Assembly: GCA_013397455.1 (NCBI GenBank)
Contig: VYZB01000169.1
Location: 467,997 to 531,996 of the forward strand
Source: Crotophaga sulcirostris
Taxonomy: Eukaryota; Chordata; Aves; Cuculiformes; Crotophagidae
DNA: 64,000 nucleotides
Direction of reading: 5' to 3'
Shown: piece after piece, positions 1-11,600 of the stretch
How positions within the stretch are numbered: position 1 is the first letter of the stretch
Layout of the letters: each line of letters opens with the position of its first letter
Notes under the pieces: generated by a model
What the model saw: only the letters and a program-made list of their open reading frames with translations
What the model was told of the DNA's origin: nothing
Database searches by the model: none
Translations under genes and position numbers: made by a program

Positions 1-176
1 TTGCAGCCCTCACACTGGCTTTGGTGCTGAGCAGGGAGTCCTTCCCTCCAGGAGTGGATGGAAAAGCATGGACAGCGTTAGTGGCAGTGCTGGGGGCACA
101 GGGGGGAGGGAGGGGTGGCACAGCAGAGGGCTGAGAGTAGTGATGAGCTGTTTCTGACCTGTTCTTTCTTTCACAG
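1..176. other. 3' end of IRF1 intron 1
   Basis: This is non-coding sequence ending in the exon 2 acceptor, with a T-rich tract at 151-172. IRF1 exon 1 and its promoter lie outside the window. Confidence 0.8.
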
Positions 177-268
177 ACAAGATGCCAGTGTCAAGGATGC
201 GCATGAGGCCCTGGCTGGAAATGCAGATTAATTCCAATCAAATCCCAGGACTGATATGGATTAACAAG
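177..268 (+). CDS. IRF1: IRF1 exon 2 (coding from 182)
   Basis: The acceptor is tttctttcacag at 176. Five bases of 5' UTR precede the ATG at 182. The exon encodes residues 1-29, including W11 and W26 of the DNA-binding domain, and ends AACAAG before gtgagg in phase 0. Confidence 0.95.
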
Positions 269-3200
269 GTGAGGGCTGTTTATTGCTGTTATTATTATTA
301 TTGTTGTTACTTCTGTATCATTAACCATCCTGGGTCTTAGATGACACCAAACATAAGAGAAGATCATAAAGGACAGAAGGACATAGTGAAAACTTGAAAA
401 CATTAAGTTTAAAAACCAGCCTGTTCTCTTTTCAGAAAAGGTGGCTCTGCTTGGTACACAGTGTAGTAGTTCCATCTTTACCCTGGGAAAATTCCCAGGA
501 GCAAAATGATTACTAAAAATAAAAACAACCTGAACATGATGGAGAACCAAGAAATCTCTGAGTTCTCTCTTCACCCTTGCTGCCCACTTGAGCCCAGTCG
601 CCTCCTGTCCCAGGTGAGCAGGTACTGGCACTCCCAGCTTTAGGATCTGCCCTGGAGGAAACTCAGGCTTTGCCTCGCTCTGCTCTGGAAGGCACATCCC
701 TGCACCTGTAGCACAGGGGGAGATCACCAGGCTTATTGAACCAGGTCTCTTGCCTTCAAGTTTCCATATCCATCCCATGGTGATATTTAAGCTAGGACAC
801 GGGTTTTTTAGGACTCGTGCAAGATCTTATGGGCAACTTTAAAAAGGGATTGTCTACCACGCTGCTTACTTTTGCCATAATGTACTACATGTGGCTTCCC
901 CAGATTCAGAACCCTTAAAAAGTCTTGTATGGGTTGGACAAAATTATTGGAAAAATGGATGCTTAATTAAGGTACAGGGCAAGGGGTTTATAAAGTTTCT
1001 GAGCTGCTACTGAGAATTCCTTGATTAAATCTATCATCCCAAACTGGCACGTGACGCTTCTTTGTTAATTCCAGATTTCTGTTGGTTTAATTTCAGGACA
1101 AGATGATGTTTCAGATCCCATGGAAGCACGCAGCTAAGCATGGCTGGGACATGGAGAAGGACGCCTGCCTGTTCCGCAGCTGGGCCATCCATACAGGTGT
1201 GTGCTGGCTTTAATTGCCACCAGCCAAAGGAATATCTCAAACAAGGCATTGTTTTGCCTTGGCTTGCGCTTCAGTTATCTTAACTGCATAGCTGTCAGAG
1301 AAAATAGAAAAGGTGTATTTCTTAGCTGGGAAGAACTAGCATTGGAAAGTCTAATTGCTCCATCTCTTATTTATAGGAAGATATAAAGTAGGTGAGAAAG
1401 ACCCTGACCCAAAAACCTGGAAGGCAAACTTCCGCTGTGCTATGAATTCCCTGCCTGACATCGAAGAAGTGAAGGATAAAAGCATCAACAAAGGCTCCAG
1501 TGCTGTCAGGGTGTACAGGATGCTGCCACCCTTGACAAAGGATCAGAAGAAAGGTAAGCCCGCAGCAACCCAGCTTCCACTGTTGCACTTAAACACTGCT
1601 TAAATGTCCTGGTCTGCATAGGCAGGGGTAGAACAGACCTGGCAGTACAACTGGTGCTGCTGGGGTTTGTCACTGGTTATTGCCAATGGTAATGGTTTGT
1701 GCAAATAGTGAATTTTATCCCAGATTCTTTAAGCATGCCTAAAGGCATCAGGAGGCAGCGGGGATGCTGCTGCTGACAGTGGTAGCAGAGCTTGCTGAGC
1801 AGGGCTCCAGCTGCAAGAGCTCACGCTCACATAAAACATCAGCCACGCAGCCCTTCCTCACATTTGTCTTATTTTTACTTACCAGAAAGGAAGTCAAAGT
1901 CTTCAAGAGAAGCAAGAAACAGGAGCAAGAGAAAGGTATGTGTCTGTAGAGGCAGCTGAAGAAGCTCGAGGTTTTGGTGGTTTTCACGCTTAATTTTTTT
2001 CATATGGGAACTTGTGTGTTCTTAGACAAGTCTTTCATGCTCTGTCCTTATTTTTGTAGTTGTATGAAGACATGAGGACGGAGGAGTCGGCAGAAAGTCT
2101 AACCAGCACTCCTCTGCCAGATGACCACAGTGGCTACACAGTTCACGACTACACAGGGCAGGAAGTGGAGGTCGAGAGCACGTCCATCACCTTAGGTGAG
2201 ACTGAGCAGAGGGGCTAAACCCATGATCTCTGCCCCAAAAGGCAGAGGTGACTCTTGGGGCTGGGCCTGGCTGCGCTGTCAGGTGGGCAGGGAGGAAGCA
2301 GGTGGCTGTGTCTCCTGTGAGTGCCAACTCTTCCTCATGCATCCCGCAGACCTCTCACCATGCGAGGTGAGCTGCTCCCTGACTGACTGGAAGCCACCAA
2401 TGGAAATCCCCATAGCTGACAGCACCAATGACCTCTACCAGCTCCAGGTGTCTCCTCTGGCTTCATCCTCGGAAGGTGAGTGTTTCTTTTTTTCCTACTC
2501 TGGTCTTTCATCAGTCTACTAGAGGCAGGCTGGAGGCAAGACAGGTGCCTGGGGCGTCAGGAGAAACAGGATTTGCTTTATAGAAAAACTGACCTCCACC
2601 TGATGAATTTGGGTTTCTGGAGCATCCAAACTGGCCAGGTTACAGAAGGGAAGCGCTGGCACGTGCCACCTGCAGAAGTAGTTGCTCATGGGTGAAAGGC
2701 TCTGAAATGCTGTTCCCTTTGCACATGTGGGCAAAGGAGAAAGCTTCGTCTTGCAGGCTCAACGCGATGGCACGGACAGGTCAGCCCCTAAGGAAAAGAA
2801 GAGGGATTTCTGAGTCAGGAGGGTGGGACTGGGGGTTGCCAAGGCAGCTAGAAGGAGGTGATGCCAGAAGCAGGTCAGAATGACAGCAGAAGTAACCCTG
2901 CTTCCCAATGGGGAAAAAAATTATTGAATGGGTGCATCAGGGTGGCTCTTCACTCGAGGAAGATCATTTGCACCCCCCGTGTGCCGAGCAGGCTCTGCTC
3001 TGGTGACTCTTGGGGGAGGTGTCAGAGAGCTGGCTGGAGGCATGCACCCCAACGTGTGGTTGTTGAAGAACACCTGAGATGAAGGTCTGTGGGGAGTTTG
3101 GGGCATGGAGCTGCTGATGGGCTTCCTCGCCTCAAACCCATGAACTCCTGCCTCGGCGTCGTCTGTGGGGGTGAAAGGGGAGTGGTGGTGTGACAAGAGA

Positions 3201-4633
3201 ATATGGACTGGGTTGTGTGGTGGAGAAACAGAAGTGTAAGGGCTAACATGCAAAAAAGTTGACATGTATTCTCTTTTTTTTTAATGTGCTTACAAAACAG
3301 TCACAGATGAGGATGAAGAGGAAATGAATCCAGACATTTTTAAGGTAAAAGCATCCCTTGTGCTCAGGATCAAATTGCCCAAAGTTGCTGTTTGCACTGA
3401 GAGAGGAAGGGAAGCAGCTATGTGATCCAGTCCTATGTGAGCTGCACATATGCTTATGTGATCCAAACCCCTTATTTAATGAGGAAGCCTGAAAAATTAA
3501 AGAGAAGGCTACTTCACAAACATGAGCTGAAGATGACACATCCATGGAAATACTCTTCATGTAAAAGTCAGAGAAAGCTATTGAGAACTGCTAGAAGTGA
3601 AGGGTGCTCTCTTATAGTCTGTGAAGGTTCTCTAGACTTTATTTTGCCCTTCCTTCCACCTCTGACTTGTGTGGTGCTTAATCTGTGTTTCCAGATGTGT
3701 CCCGCTCATCCCACTGATAAGGCAGGGCTTCCATCACCCAAGGGGCTCTGGCCCTCCCTGTTTTGCATTAACTTTTTTTTTTTTTTAATCTGGGATTAAA
3801 CCAAGTTTTATATAATTTTAGCACAAGAAGATGTAATTTGATCGTTTTTGCTTACCTATCTTCTAATTGAGAGAAGGGAAGAAAGAAGGAGCAGCTTTGC
3901 CCATCCCTGTGTTCTCTTGCAGCAGCTGCTGGAGCCAACCCAGGACTGGCACACCACCAGCGTCGGGGGGAAAGGCTTCCTCACCAACGAGCCTGGCACA
4001 CAGACCATGTGCAGCACTTACAGCTACAAGGAGCAGGATGGGGAGATCGACACCACTTCAGGTACAGACTTCTTGGTCATCACAGACAGTCGGGGGTGAT
4101 GCAGAAGAGGGTTTCCGTTCAAGACGCTAACTGGGAGGGAGCAAAGCAAAGAGAGGAGTTCACAGATCCCTGTATTCTGGGATTTCTATGTAGCCTGTTG
4201 GAGGGCTGTAAGGAGTTTGTTCATAAAAGGAAAAAAAAAATGCCTCCAGTAAGTGAATGCTGAAGATTATCTTGGCATTATATATCTGTGAGCTGTGCCA
4301 GCTTTCAGGAACTCCTTGCAATGCAATGGAAGTGTTGCTGCTTGCAACAGCTTAAATGGGACAGTTTAGTAGAGAGTTTAGAGTATTTTAGCAAACTATT
4401 AAGCCTAAGGGATTTACCTACACCTGAGAAATCTTTTAATTTTGATACATTTCTATATTCACACACATATATAGACATACACTCTATTTTGCTCTTGTGA
4501 TTCAATACTTATTCTTGTTTTGTTTTGTCTAGGAGATCTGGAGTTCAGGTTCTTTGAGCAGAAAAGCAGCCTGGACTTCTCCTGGCTGGAGACAGTGAGA
4601 CCTACCATGCAAGTCATTCCCTGTGGCTTGTAA
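182..4633 (+). CDS. IRF1: Interferon regulatory factor 1, complete coding region in nine exons
   Basis: IRF1 is a nuclear transcription factor that binds GAAANN repeats (ISRE/IRF-E) and activates interferon-stimulated, antigen-presentation and growth-control genes. Joining 182-268, 1097-1196, 1377-1553, 1886-1935, 2060-2195, 2350-2475, 3301-3344, 3923-4061 and 4533-4633 gives 960 nt, or 319 residues plus TAA, with every junction in frame and GT-AG. Residues 1-113 form the IRF DNA-binding domain with the tryptophan repeat (W11, W26, W38, W46, W58, plus W77) and the recognition-helix block R82, C83, N86, S87. Residues 117-138 are a basic nuclear-localisation stretch. Residues 139-240 form a Ser/Thr/acidic-rich activation region ending in the conserved TDEDEE motif. 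Residues 241-319 match the human C-terminal enhancer region, including GKGF and NEPG. The ATG at 182 is chosen because it opens exon 2 and starts [15 protein letters not shown], close to human IRF1. Human IRF1 has 325 residues. No damage is seen. The untranslated exon 1 and promoter lie left of the window. Confidence 0.97.
269..1096. other. IRF1 intron 2
   Basis: This 828-base intron has GT-AG ends. It contains a short ATT-rich run near 280-306 and no other recognisable element. Confidence 0.85.
1097..1196 (+). CDS. IRF1: IRF1 exon 3
   Basis: This 100-bp exon lies between tttcag and gtgtgt. It encodes residues 30-62 plus one base, including [11 protein letters not shown] and the SWAIHTG end, which supply W38, W46 and W58. 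The length equals the mammalian exon as I remember it. Confidence 0.95.
1377..1553 (+). CDS. IRF1: IRF1 exon 4
   Basis: This 177-bp exon follows ttatag and ends before gtaagc. It encodes residues 63-121. It includes [13 protein letters not shown], the DNA-recognition helix, and the conserved [15 protein letters not shown] end of the DNA-binding domain. Confidence 0.95.
1886..1935 (+). CDS. IRF1: IRF1 exon 5
   Basis: This 50-bp exon runs from accag to gtatgt. It encodes residues 122-138, a dense run of K, R and S that completes the nuclear-localisation segment. Confidence 0.93.
2060..2195 (+). CDS. IRF1: IRF1 exon 6
   Basis: This 136-bp exon runs from tttgtag to gtgaga. It encodes residues 139-183. 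[10 protein letters not shown] matches human LPDDHSSYTV and fixes the frame. Confidence 0.94.
2350..2475 (+). CDS. IRF1: IRF1 exon 7
   Basis: This 126-bp exon runs from cccgcag to gtgagt. It encodes residues 184-225 of the activation domain. The key matches to human are LSPC, DW and [13 protein letters not shown]. Confidence 0.94.
2476..3300. other. IRF1 intron 7
   Basis: This 825-base intron is GC- and GA-rich, with a strong terminal pyrimidine tract. No element is recognised in it. Confidence 0.85.
3301..3344 (+). CDS. IRF1: IRF1 exon 8
   Basis: This 44-bp micro-exon runs from aaaacag to gtaaaa. It encodes residues 226-240 with the acidic core TDEDEEE, which is conserved in human IRF1. 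Confidence 0.93.
3345..3922. other. IRF1 intron 8
   Basis: This 578-base intron carries a T12-T15 run near 3773-3788 and ends in the tandem NAGNAG acceptor of exon 9. Confidence 0.85.
3923..4061 (+). CDS. IRF1: IRF1 exon 9, with a NAGNAG acceptor
   Basis: The exon encodes residues 241-286, including [14 protein letters not shown] and TNEPG, and ends before gtacag. The acceptor reads tgcagcag, so splicing may join at 3923 or at 3926. The second choice drops one glutamine and matches the ungapped human alignment (K-LLEQ). The first lies nearer the pyrimidine tract. Confidence 0.92.
4062..4532. other. IRF1 intron 9
   Basis: This 471-base intron has a small CA/TA-rich patch near 4460-4490. Nothing else is recognised. 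Confidence 0.85.
4533..4633 (+). CDS. IRF1: IRF1 exon 10, coding part with stop codon
   Basis: The exon follows tgttttgtctag and encodes residues 287-319, ending MQVIPCGL and TAA (human ends QAIPCAP). The human LDSLL segment is replaced here by LDFSWL. The 3' UTR continues in the same exon. Confidence 0.94.
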
Positions 4634-4797
4634 ACCCCTGGCTTCCTCTGACCACAAACTACTCTTGTTTAGAAACTTTGACAAACCTGAAGAGAATGGA
4701 GATTGTTTGTTACTGACTGAACAAAGAAAGTAGCTTTTATATTCCGTTTAACTTTTAGACCTGAAAAGGTCATCAGGAAAAACTCCATTAAAGATGA

Positions 4798-4803
4798 AAT
4801 AAA
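4798..4803 (+). terminator. IRF1: Possible proximal IRF1 poly(A) signal
   Basis: A canonical AATAAA occurs 165 bases after the stop codon, just after ATTAAA. Downstream GT-rich sequence is weak, so it is probably minor. Confidence 0.35.
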
Positions 4804-5587
4804 GGACTCCCATCTCACTAGTGGGACTCTGGGCACTGAGGATGCTCAGCTGCAGTTTGCACCTTGTCACGGCTTCCAAGGGGAAGCTTTAGCTGGGAGG
4901 TTGCTGCTGCACCAAGGGGTCTGACTTGGTGGGGTACTGCTGAGAGGCTGGGGAGGGGCTTACTGTCCTCCCCAAATGAGATGTGATGAGCACTTTACCC
5001 ATGGAGTGCTTAGGAGAGACTGCAAATGGGTCTCTCACCTATTAGTTTTGGTTGCTGCTTACCTGTGCAACACTGGTGACACTGAATTTAAGAACTATCA
5101 TTACATTTAGTCAGAAAAACTGCACTAATTGGCTCTCTCTTCTTTGATTTACTCCATGACGTAGTCTGTCTTTCAGATCTTTCAACTTTAAACTACGTAA
5201 ATAGTTTAGACCAGGAAAATGTGAAAATTCAGTTTAGCCTTTGCTTCTAACACAGCAGTTACTCAGATCCACTCATAGGATGTTACCTGCTCGTAGGCAT
5301 CGCTGCGTCTGTTTGCACATCATAGCTGACGAGCTGCTGCATGAAAATTGTTGCACTCTTAGTGGCAGAGCTATTCCCACCATCCCTTTACAAGATCTCT
5401 ACCTAGGTCTCTACAGTTCTGTGTGCAGCAAGCTGTGACACACCGTGGACCCACCTTGGGCCACTGAGGGCAGGGTGGAAGAGGTCCTGTGTATGTGTGT
5501 AATACATGAGAATGGAATCACTAAGCTGCACTAGATTGTTTTGTTGTACATTTTATTTTTGTATATAAAGTGTTGTATATTTGTTTT

Positions 5588-5593
5588 AATAAA
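5588..5593 (+). terminator. IRF1: IRF1 poly(A) signal AATAAA
   Basis: A canonical AATAAA lies in an AT-rich 3' end and is followed by T-rich sequence (tgtttactttttctc), a normal downstream element. Confidence 0.85.
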
Positions 5594-5610
5594 AATGTTT
5601 TATATATGAC

Positions 5611-8600
5611 ATGTTTACTTTTTCTCATGGGAGAGCTCTGAGAACGCGTTCCAGATTCCTTGAAAATGCCCAAACAGATGTGCTGTTAACAGAGACAGTT
5701 GGAAGGGGTTTTTTTTCATGAGTCATGAAAGCACAGGGAATTTAGGGCAATTTTCTCCTCCTTTCCACCCCCTCTCTTCCCAGTGCAGCTGATGGGTGGA
5801 ACCCTGCTTCTCCAGGTCCTGTGCACGTTTGGATGTGCCATCACTCAGACCTAACTCAGAGTGGGGTTATGTGCTGTGCTATTAAACCCCAGTGCACCCA
5901 AGTTCCTGCTCTGGATGGCCCCGTCAGCTCCTGTGAGATCAGCAGTGAAAACCCAGATAAATAACTCGGGTTTGCCTAAAAAGAAAGCACGTGCACCGTT
6001 CTCAAGGCAAGGGGAACGCGAGCCGGGTTTCCCCTCTATGTTTTCTACATTTGCCAGACTTCCAGGCTGGAAAAGCTCCGAGATGTTCTTGCCTTGTCTG
6101 GAGTGGGAGACAGGAGACAAGCGTGGCTGATGTAATGTGTCTCCAGCTGCAGCCACGGGCATCTGACACTGCCTGGAAACCCCCTGCACCGAACAATGTG
6201 GGGCTGGGGAGGCCTCCTGGAGCAACTTCACTCACCGAGCGAGGGTGAGGGCAGCTGGAGGAGGAGAGCTGGCTGCAGGAGAGGAAGACCCAACCCAAAG
6301 GACTGGAACAAAGCGGACATTTCCTACTGCCCTTGGCACTGGCCCCGCTGCGGCTCGGCTGCAGGCGTGCAGGGACAGACGTGGGGTTTTCCGAGGGAAG
6401 AGGGGGAAAACAAGGGCCGTGGGAAGCCTGGGGTGGTGGTGGGTCTCAATCCAGCACAGCCAAAAGGCTTGGATAAGGTGCAGCAGGGTGGATGGGTAGC
6501 CTGGGGAGGGAGAGGCTGGGCAGGGTTACTGCAGTGCCCATTAGTCATTAACTGGCAGTGCCACCGAGACAGCCCTGGGCAGGCACTGCCAGCAGCAGCT
6601 TTCCAGGGGGCACCGGGCAGATCCTGCAGCCCCATCCAGGCTCTGCGTGGGGGCAGCCTGGAGGGCGATGGCTTTGCTGTCCCCCACAGCAGTCACACTC
6701 CCTGGCAGGGTATCTGTCCCCGTGATCCACCTCCTTGGAAGGGATCCATCCAGCTGGGAACAACCTGGGTACCAGGGATGCCGGAGCAGAGGACACAGCT
6801 CCCTCAGACCAGACCCACTTTAAAATCTTGCCCAGCTGCCCAAAGCAGATCGTGCACGAGCAAAGGAATCACCCCCTGGACAGGATTTGTGCCCTGGCCA
6901 GCTGCCACAGCTACTGCTGGATTGAGAGCTGCCTTGGCACCCCCAGGGATGCGCAGCACCTCCCTGCCATCCACACGGCCAGAGGAAATCGGTTTTGTTT
7001 CGGAACTGCTGCAGGTTTGTTACACACAGAGGCAAGGGGCGGGAGAGAGAAGGGAAACGTTCTGTGATGCAAGCAGTGCTAAAAATAAGACAGAGATTAA
7101 TTTGCCCATTCATGCATTAAAAAGAGCAGTTTTTTCTTTTCATAGTTTTGCTCAATAAAAAAAACCAACTCAGTACTTACATTTTCACAGATAAAAGATT
7201 TGCCCAAGATTTCAGGACTGAAGAAAACAGCAGCTACTGCCTTACCCCCAAGCATCACAGACACGCTCTGAGCATGGTTTTACCAGGACAGAGAAGATGC
7301 CAAAGCACCTGCACGACCGACGACACATCAGGTATTTTGCCTGTGAAAAGTGGCAAAGTCCCGCATTGGGGTGAAATTTATCTGTCCAGTTGCTTCACTG
7401 CGTGAATAATTCAAAGCATTTCGTTGTTGGTTTTGTTGTTTTGAACTCTTTGGGACCGGAAAAAATAACAGAGTAGGGCTCTCCAGCTTAGGAGGGGTTT
7501 GACTTGGCAAAACCCAGCTGAGACTCAGAGGCTGCTGAGCCATGGTGATGCCTGCCTGGCTCCTCCATCGCCTCCAGGGCAGGTTGGATTGGTAGAAGCA
7601 ATATTTCTTCTACCAGTGCAAACTAGGGAGACCTTTAGGCTGCTGGTACCCAGAGGAGCATCAGGAGCTCTTTAGGATAAACCTCCTGCATAAGCTATGT
7701 GATGAAAATTCTTCCAAAACCTTGACATTGGATTCTTCCACACTTGCCTGTCCTAATCAAGCTCTTCATAAACAGCTTTCCTGTGTTGGAGTAAGCGTTG
7801 TTTTCACCTTTCACATGCGCTCAGCTCCATTCTGCTGGGGAGCAGTTACAGGCAAGCAGGTCTTTGGGAAGAGCTCATCCCAGCCAAACAAAGCAATAAA
7901 AAGCAAGTTTTTACCGGCAGGGCTCGAAGGGCAAGCGGCTCTTTCTTGTGCCATGAACCCTGTATGACAATGAGAAAGGTCTACAGGCAACGTAACTGTT
8001 GCAACAATAAATAGAGATCATCACTCTGTGGAGGCAGCGAATGGAGCGCGCTGGGCAGCTCCCCATCACCTACACCGTAACTGAACCCTCACTGGCTGCA
8101 GCTGACTCACAAACCTTGAAACTGTTTTAAGGCAAATCCCAAGTTCTCCTTATTTAGTTTTAGAGCTTTAGGATGTCAACAGGACAAAACCTCCTGAAAA
8201 ATAACACAACAGTCTCAGAAACAGCCCCACAACCTGAACGTGGGAAAGCCCTACAGTGACTCCAGGCAGAGATTACACAGCATCCTGTATCAAGGCAGCA
8301 GGAGACCTTGGTCCATGCCAATAGAGGCTGTCAGTGCTGCAGAGGCAAGATCACACATCTGTTAACTGCAGCTTTTCCTACGGAAAACCCTTGGCCTGTA
8401 AATAAAGAGTTGCTGTTTTTCCGCTGATCTTTGTCCACATGGATTGTTCAAATGCCCTTCCATAACCAGAGGGGAATGTAACCCCCGTCCCCTGTTGTCC
8501 ACTTAGCACACTGCTTATGAGCAATTTAATTACTCATTAGGAGCAGCCTGTGAGCAGCTCAGCACCGCTGTCAGAAGGAGCCTTTAGCTCTTGGTTGCCC

Positions 8601-11600
8601 AGAGTGGTGGCACCTCGTGTGAGCTTTGCCCCAGGCAGCAGTGCCTGCAATTATCGCTTCACCTTTATTTGCCGTGGCGATTGAATCCTGATAACGGGAC
8701 ACGTTTGCAGGCAGTCACATGAATTATGATGTCGCCACCTATAAAGGACGCAGTGCTTCAGACCAAAGGTATGAATTTATAACTGCAAAAAATAGTGGAA
8801 TATTTGTTTGTGGTTCAAAGGCAAACTGTTCCTTAGATAGCAATCAATGTCTTGGATGGCAAACATTATTTCTCTGCTCTTGTGCTGGATCTTTCCTCCT
8901 CTCCAGTCCCCCAAGTGTCCAATCTCCACTCTGGCCCCCCATGCTTCTACACACAACACAAGGAGAACAGAAACTTCTTCAGGACAGAAACCTCTCCCAG
9001 AGGCTTGGGAAAACCAAGAGAAGAAGTGTTGTCTGTAAAAAAGTCAGTTTTCAAGCTTTGATGGGGAAAAAGCTTCCCTAGAAAGAGAGAAAGGGGGTGA
9101 AATCACGTTTTCATGGACAAATTCTGTTTTTTGGTACAGTGAGTGCTTCAGTTTGCTTCATACCCTCTTCCACTGCAGAGCCACACTTCAGCAAAGGCTG
9201 AGATGTGTGCAGCAGCTTCTGGGGATCCTCCAGGGAAGATCAACCTCACCAGCTTTACACAGCTGCCTCCCCAGCCACTGGAATGACTTTGTTTTCTATT
9301 TGCATGGAGCAATGGTTAAAAATACAAAAGCAAGGGAGTGGTTAAAGGCAGGTTTCAAAGGGAGGAGGATGGAGTAATGACCTGAGGAGCTCTGGGCAAC
9401 CAGAAAGTAGATGAAGGTTTTGTTCCTTTCAAAGTACGAATCAATAACACAGAGAATGAAGGGTGGAAAACAGCACAGGGATGCTGGCCCTAGTTCAAAT
9501 CTAGCAGAAGCCTTGTGTGTGTTAGCTACCTGCAAGCCAGGCTATTGAATAACACCACCCCGGACAACCACAGACCCAGAACATGCCTAGTCATAACAAT
9601 ATCTGCATTGCAGGAACACATTTCACTGCGTTTGTTCTGTCATGAGCTAAATACTGTAAAGATTTCACTTAGAGACTCTGGAAGGAAAATATTCATTGAG
9701 AAGCCAAGTCCAGGTAGGCACAACTTGGTTTTCACCACCTTTACTGCCGAAGAAAGCAGAGGGAGCAGAGCGCGGCGTGGGGACTGTGCTGGCCTGTTCC
9801 CAGCCTTGTGGCTGCTGAACTGTTTTTTAGGATATTTTTGAAAACTTCTGGAGGGAGATGGCACAGATTACCAGTGGCATCGTTCACAACCAGCAAGTGA
9901 ACCAGGTTGGCACATGGACTTTTCACACAGAAGTAATAACTCCGTATCACATCCAGCAGCTGCCATTCCTGCCTGGAGCAACCCTTTGCCATCAGCTTGG
10001 GAAGAGCCTCACTGGGGTTTCTCCTGCTCTGCATGCTGCTCCCTACACCTCTGGGAGCCCACACAGATGTTCCCAGGGATTCCTGCCTCAGGAGTGACAG
10101 ACTCAGGTCACCACTGCTCTGACCCACAGCTCCGCACGGCGCGGTCCCAGCTCAGCCAGCACAGGCTGGGTCTGCAGCAAAGGCTCCCCTGCATTTGCCC
10201 AAGCTTCACGTGATTGCTGTGTCACCTCAGGCTGTGTGCCAAAATCCCAGCACCAGCTGCATCACATCAAGAAATCTCATGTAGTTTGTATCTCCTAATG
10301 CACAACACCCATCAGGCTCACACCAGCAATCAACAACTGCCCCTGAGCCATAGCAAAAGCATCTTAGATGTTGCCTACAGAATATTACCTCAACCATGAG
10401 AGCTGCAAAAGTTTTACAACAACCAGCTGCATTAGAGACCTGCTGCTTCCCAGCCACTGTGCAAAACACTGCCAGGCCAGTCAAGGGGAAGGAACTGGTT
10501 TTCCAGTTTGTTTCTTTTTGCTTTCAGTGCAGGACCTGGCGAGCTGCAAGACAGAGAACCCAGGTGTTGTCCTTACCGTGGCTCTCTCCTTGAAGCCAAG
10601 AGGATGGTGCAGGAAACACACTGCTGCCCTCCCACCAGCAGGATGGGCAGAGCATCTGCTTGGCACAGCCCTGCCTTTATCTCCTGGCTTTTGGTGAGGG
10701 CCCGGGTGGGACTGGCTTCACCCTGCTTTACAGAATAACAACCCGGGGGGGGCTGGAGCCGCACTGCTGGCACAGTTTCACAATGAACTCGCTGCGGTTC
10801 AGCAAACCTCAGGCACCTTGAGTCTGAGGAACAGGAACCTCAGCGGCCGAGGTCTGCAGGACGTGGGCCCAGCCCTGCAGGAAAACGAACTTGCTACGGT
10901 GTCAAAAACCCAAAAAAAAACCACTCAAGAGCTTGGCATTTGGGATGTGTCCCTGCCACGGGCGCCCCAAGCCTGCAGGTGCCATCTGGGGTAACCCCAC
11001 TGTCCTCTGTGCAGAGCCCAGCACAGCTTTCTCCTCTGGAAAACAAACTCAGCATGTGGAGAAAAACTATGAGAAAGGTTAATGTTACACTCGATAACAA
11101 CTTGCTGCCTCCTGTACGTCTGCTGAGCAAACCACTGTTTCCTGAATTGAGGTGGCAGGCATGAAATATTTCACATGCTGGAGCAACCGTCACCATCTGC
11201 TAAGTGACAAACAGAACTTAAGCCTTTCCTGGTATTTGATGCATAAATCAGGGTGCGTCCTGTGTGGCTGTTTGTGATTCTGTACTTGAAAACTGTCTTG
11301 CTTGGGGGAGGCAGAAGTAAAAATGTTTGTATAGCCAGGGTAGATTTAGTCTAAACCACTTTCCATTAAGTATTTCTGCAGGCAGGCTAAGTGGGGTGAG
11401 CAGGCTAATGCTAATGCAGCAGGAGAGTTGCCAGAAGTGCCTTTGGGCATCAGGTAAGGCTGTACCTGAAGAACCCAGAACTTGCCTCCTTGGATATCCT
11501 CTTCTCCCCACAGCAAACATGGATTTATCCTTTCCTTCCTCTCCACATCTCACCAACAGGGTGAGTTGTGACTTGACCAGTGCTCAAAGCCCTGTGGGTC

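Larger units (their letters stand above)
4634..5610 (+). other. IRF1: IRF1 3' untranslated region
   Basis: About 980 bases lie between the stop codon and the main poly(A) signal. The last 100 bases are T- and AT-rich, typical of a 3' end. An earlier AATAAA at 4798-4803, next to an ATTAAA, could give a short isoform with a UTR of about 190 bases. The exact cleavage site is inferred to be 10-25 bases beyond 5593. Confidence 0.8.

Noticed and set aside
7153..7158. Scattered plus-strand AATAAA hexamers in the intergenic region (7.15, 8.0, 20.9, 21.5, 24.4 kb)
   Set aside because: They occur at about chance frequency in AT-rich DNA, without upstream exons or downstream GT-rich elements.
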